Assembly (NCBI GenBank): GCA_030549775.1
Contig: CM060175.1
Span: 3,472,564 to 3,536,563, forward strand
Reading direction: 5' to 3'
Source: Tamarix chinensis
Taxonomy: Eukaryota > Streptophyta > Magnoliopsida > Caryophyllales > Tamaricaceae
Length of the DNA: 64,000 bases
Of this stretch, positions 59,572-64,000 are shown piece by piece. A model generated the notes under the pieces. That model was given only the letters and a program-made list of their open reading frames with translations. It was not told the origin of the DNA and ran no database searches. Every line of letters starts with the position of its first letter. Positions within the stretch are counted from its first letter, which is position 1. The translations under genes and the position numbers were made by a program.

Positions 59572-60901
59572 GAATCTAAGTTCTTCTAGATAAGCAATTC
59601 AGTAGGAGTTTTTTTCCTAGAAGAATAGCTTCGAGGAAAAGCATTCTTATCTTTAACATAATAAAGTTTTTGTGGTATATTGGGATTCCATGTGTTAGTT
59701 CTTATATGAGCATGATCTAAATGTGTTCCATGTTATGAGCATGTGGTATAATTCTTTCCAAGTTGATGTTGTTAGAATTCAATGATTTTAAGCATGAAAA
59801 TGGGTTATTTGAGCATGATTTGTTTATGTATGTACATTACTATGTATCCATGTGATTCTCTATGTGTAACATGTATTTTTATGTGTGTTTTGATAAAGGA
59901 GCATGTTAGGATTAATATGGCAAAATGTGGTAAATTTTGATTTTTGTTTTGCAAGTTTGGGTAGTGTTTTACCTAGACCAATCGATATGTTCCTCGAACC
60001 CATCGACCGGTGTCCCTGCAGATTAAACTAGTTGGTCTCTATTTAGCCCCATTGACTGGTTGGACCACACCAATTGATTGGTTACTATTGATCAGCTAGT
60101 TAAACCTATTGATCAATTTCTCTATAGGCCAAAATGGGATGGTTTCTACTTTAACCCATCAGCTAGTTGGAACAAACCAGTCAATTGGTTTATATAAACA
60201 ATCAATTAGTTAGGCTAACTATTTAACTGGTTCTCAAGTGTTATTTTGGTCTAGGTCTGGTATAAGTAGACCATTTGGCTGGTCTGAAAAACCTTTCAAC
60301 TAGTCCTGCTTGAAGCAACCTATTTTGCTGTAAATTGTTGTGTTTATCTTAGGTCTTTTGTGTTTATCATTCCATGTATTTACAATATTTTAATCATGAT
60401 TTCAATTATGATTAACCTAATTTAATATGAATCACCATGATGGCATTTAAGACTTTATTTTTTTCAAGTTTGATGTCATCTCTAAACACCAAATTGGTGG
60501 GTTTTATGCCTTATGGATGAGTTTGGTGTCATCTTTAAACACCTAAATGGTGGCTTTAATGCCTTGAGATGTACTTGGTGTTATCACTTCTACACACCCA
60601 ATTTGGTTAAATGATGGAATTTAATTATGTTTGATGTTATCACTTGGAAATACCCCATTTAGTTATATGTGGACTTTATTGTGATATGTGATATCACTTA
60701 TACATAAATTAGTGGTTTAAGATTTCATCCAAGCCTTTCTTTGGCTCTTAGGGTAGCTTCCAAGAGTTAGTGGGTGGGTCGCCCTTGGTTATATTTTTCA
60801 CTCAATACCAATTTCCTTCTTTGCTCGGTAGCGATCGGTAGGGGGTTCTCATATATCTTTTAGGTATAGAATTAAACTGTACAAGTTCGACATGGCATCG
60901 G
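59572..60901 (+). mobile_element. Family A LTR, 3' module V2 (middle level), truncated by family B
   Basis: Starts with GAATC then TAAGTTCTTCTAGATAAGCAA, the sequence that follows the hinge in the intact LTRs, so it is the continuation of the LTR begun at 44079. It runs colinear with 49914-51350 and 57524-58500 up to CATGGCATCGG, where family B inserts at 60902. Confidence 0.85.
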
Positions 60902-61610
60902 TGTAACATCCCTAAAATTCACTACTGAAAAATTTTATTTTAAATGAAAGAATTAAAAGAAGCGAAATAAAAAAATTATAAATAATGGGGATATTACCTC
61001 CACACTCTGTATCGGACCGGTTCACTCCTACCATTCTAGTACCAAGTGCTAAGGCTAAAAAGGATTATCATCAAATAAGAGGTAATACTTAAAACAAGAA
61101 TTCATAAGGGAGTTAAATCGTTCACAATATAAAATTCAAATTACGTAGAAAAAGGTTTACAAGCCAAAGGGGTACATAGATAAATTTCTCAAAGAACATA
61201 ACTAAAATAAAACGATATAGGGTAAAACAAATGAAAAGTATAGTTCAGCCACGTCGCTCTCGGTCCCCAAGCAAAGTCCAAGCTCAACTCTTAGCCTGGT
61301 CCGATGCCTCATAAGAGTCGTAGGCATTGAAGATATCATCTCCTACCTGCATAAACTCAGGTGGGTCCTCTGCTTGTGGGAATGAGTAGCACCCATGAAA
61401 TGGGTGGTCAGTACGCTACATATTGAGCAAGGAAACTATGCAGCTAAGGCCTAACATATAAGGCATACAACACAACATGATCATAAAGACCGCATATAAC
61501 AATATAGATAATGAAGGCCGAAAAACAGTCCAAATAAACTTATTCTTTAGATCTCTTATCTATATACTTGTTCCACACATGCTCTTTATCAATCTATGCG
61601 AGTGCAGGAA

Positions 61611-61955
61611 CTCCACTATTATAGACGGTGGACCGAAAATCATGCAGGGCAGAATGTTCATGGCCACTATTATTGCTGGTGGAACGGTCTCCAAGGCAGA
61701 ACACTCTTGGCCACTATTATTCGCTGGTGGATCAGTCTGGCCTCGACTCACATGGTGTTTCACTGTAATTACTTAGTGTCTTTTCCATGTCTTATCATTA
61801 TTACGTTGGTTTGTTGAGTACGGAAAACCCCACTATTATTCGCTGGTGGACGAGAAATCATGCAGGGCACCTCGGCTCCTGGCCACTATTATTCGCCGAT
61901 GGACTAGTCATGCAGGGCACCCGGCTCCTGGCCACTATTATTCACCGGTGGACCG
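61611..61955. repeat. Six copies of the CCACTATTAT…GGTGGA motif
   Basis: At about 61611, 61662, 61711, 61830, 61883 and 61931. Same motif and similar spacing as 8470-8896 in copy 1, with spacers like AGGGCACC-x-GGCTCCTGG. Confidence 0.85.
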
Positions 61956-63499
61956 GTTTAGGCCCGGCTCAACAATATTTCTCTTTAAATGATTAGTATC
62001 TTATTCATGTCTTATTCGATAAGCATTTCACCCTTGACATGTATGTCACCAACCTTCTACTTCTATCCTCCCGAGAGGGCCTATCCCATATCTTGGGACT
62101 CTTGCACCCCTTATCATGCCTCGATATCTATTCCCCTTTACACTTACACATAATGAAAACCAACTCCTAAGGGTGTGGGTTAAGGCCTAACACCTCGTGA
62201 CATCAAACTCCACCCACTATCACCCTCTAGGGTTTCCCTTGAAACCCTAATTGGACCTATGTGGCCCAACTTCCTCTTACTTCACTACCATTATTTCATT
62301 TATCATCCAACACCTCATCTCATTTAGGTTCAACCCCAAATCATAACACTTTACTCATTGATTTCGTAGGTGATTGAAAAACCCTAGTTGGCCACTCCAA
62401 ACCCTAGCACATTTTTCCCCCACAAGTAATCTCTCTATTTTTCACCTAACATTACTTACTTCCCATGGCACCCATACTCATCCCTCATATAATAAATTTA
62501 TACTCTTAACCCATATTCCACTCTTCCTTAATTTTTTTTACTTCTACATTTCCCCTCAGATTAGGGTTTCCTCCCAAACCCTAATTAAGTCCCCTATACA
62601 CCCTTACACTAACCTACGTACTATTTTTCATCCAAAGTTTCCAATCACTCCACAACTCTCCCCTTACCTTACTTACACCCTAAAAAAACTTTTCTCACAT
62701 AAAGATCATTCCCATGCAAACTTCATCCACCCCATGAAAACCCTAGAAATTTCCCATACAAGGTTCACATCACTCATTTATTTTAATCATAATATCCTTT
62801 TCATTTTCCCTCATGGATCATGAGATAATTAGGTTAATCTCATGTCCCCCCTTATTCAACTCACTTTGCATTTTCTCCTTTTTATCCTTTCACCCCACAT
62901 CATATTATTAACATCCTAGCATGCATGTCCAAGAGGGTCACGTCATATAATATCATAAGCACAACATAACAATCATTATGCACATGTCATAAGGAATTCA
63001 TATAAGCATACCTCAACTCCAAGCTGCGCTACAAGTAATTAGTCATTAAAAAATAAGATACACAACATGGCATAACACATGGCACACAAGGCACATAACA
63101 CACACATAGTTGTTCTTAGCCACATCCTTACCTAATACGATATCGGTCTTGGAGCACGTTCCTAGGCCTCCTTAAGGTTTTGACTTGATTCACCTATAAG
63201 AGGGAAAAATATGGGTTAACTTTCCTCTAACCAAAATTACCATTATTCCTACCTTTCCCTTATCACAACTTACTATTAGGGCTAAAAATAATAATAATAC
63301 CTTTATAAGTAAAAGTAGGGTTATTATTTCAAAGGTAGCTAACCATGATACTACTAATCAAAAATAGGTCTTAGTAGCTACAACAATTTAAAGTAATTAT
63401 AATAATATTTATATTATTAACGGTAATAGTTTTAATGTTACTAATAATGATAATAGTAGTAGTGATAGTAAGCTTAGTGATATATGAAGTATTAAATAT

Positions 63500-63673
63500 A
63501 GTGACAAGGTAATAAAAAAAATAATGATGATGATGATGGTGTTAAAAATAATACTAATAATAATAATAATAGAAATGGTAGTAGTAATATAAGGATTCGA
63601 ATATTTAAAATAATAATAAAAGTGCTAAGGTGCCAAGGTTATCGTTAATAATGATAGAAATAAAAATAATAAC

Positions 63674-63718
<45 letters not shown>

Positions 63719-63880
63719 GATGTTAAAAGAATAATAATAATAAAGTTATAGGCCATTAATAATAATAATAATAGTTATAAATATTCCGAAGTTAGGTTAA
63801 TTAATAATAATGATAAAGGTAATAACAATAACAACAACAACAACATTAAGAATAATACTAATAATACTACTAAAAATAAC
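63500..63880. repeat. TAA/AAC microsatellite cluster
   Basis: Interrupted (AAT)n runs, the longest at about 63672-63716, plus (AAC)n near 63825-63843, inside the family B LTR. Confidence 0.9.
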
Positions 63881-64000
63881 TAACATTTGTATAAAAAGGG
63901 TTTAGGGGTTGGGGAGTTTAGAGGACCACCTAGGGATGGTGGTGGTACCGGCAGCGGCGGTGGCGGCGATGGAGGGAGAAGAGAGATGGAGAAATGGTGG

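Larger units (their letters stand above)
60902..64000 (-). mobile_element. Family B LTR, second copy, cut by window end
   Basis: Starts TGTAACATCCCTAAAATTCA and follows family B copy 1 closely for the first ~150 bp (GGGGATATTACC-x-CCACAC, CGGACCGGTTCACTC, TAGTACCAAGTG) and in the CCACTATTAT motif array. Later parts differ: the TTACCC minisatellite is absent and TAA microsatellites occur. It ends inside the G-rich block. Whether it is a solo LTR or part of an element cannot be seen. Confidence 0.82.

Noticed and set aside
62374..62823. 149-codon plus-strand frame
   Set aside because: Pro/Thr/His-rich, inside a family B LTR, no recognisable domain.

Overview
The window is nuclear DNA of a flowering plant, probably a eudicot with a large, repeat-rich genome. 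The reasons are low gene density, AT-rich sequence, one intron-bearing host gene whose end resembles plant TTC1-type TPR co-chaperones, and plant-type Ty1/copia and Ty3/gypsy retrotransposons nested inside one another. No bacterial operons, rRNA genes, CRISPR arrays or plasmid features were seen. The species cannot be named from the sequence.

Layout. 1-1933: 3' part of a Ty1/copia element (RT, RNase H, polypurine tract, LTR). 3204-5605: last three exons of a TPR (TTC1-like) gene with intact splice sites and reading frame, the only convincing host gene. 7445-15002: a Tekay/Del-type gypsy LTR on the minus strand ('family A'), split by a 5.17-kb solo LTR of a second Tekay-like family ('family B', 7771-12937) with a perfect CAATT target duplication. 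15399-17850: part of a third Tekay-like LTR. 18470-27660: a decayed SIRE-type copia element (LTR, gag, protease, integrase, RT, RNase H, a probable env-like 3' ORF), itself carrying a ~0.93-kb insertion with an exon-like fragment. 27820-33850: a CRM/Reina-like gypsy element, plus strand, with recognisable gag-PR-RT-RH-INT but many stops. 33850-39050: LTR and pol-chromodomain fragment of a minus-strand Tekay element. 39142-42600: poorly resolved LTR-like and AT-rich sequence.

42600-64000 is the most structured part. It is a Russian doll of family A elements. An outer element fragment (chromodomain, PPT, LTR) has a second family A LTR inserted about 1.03 kb into its LTR. That second LTR is in turn entered at the same internal site by a complete 10.7-kb family A element (48879-59571). 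Both insertions are flanked by GAATC/GAATT duplications. The middle LTR also holds a complete, young, non-autonomous gag-protease element (44610-48371, TSD AACCC, minus strand) and, further on, a second copy of the family B LTR (60902 to the window end).

How the parts relate. The non-autonomous element shares its gag type and primer-binding site with the CRM/Reina-like element at 28-33 kb, so a relative of that element is the likely source of its missing RT and integrase. Family B LTRs twice lie within family A LTRs. The host gene continues upstream, beyond or across the first copia element, or has lost its 5' end. Alignments, identities and ages are by-eye estimates; no search or computation was run.
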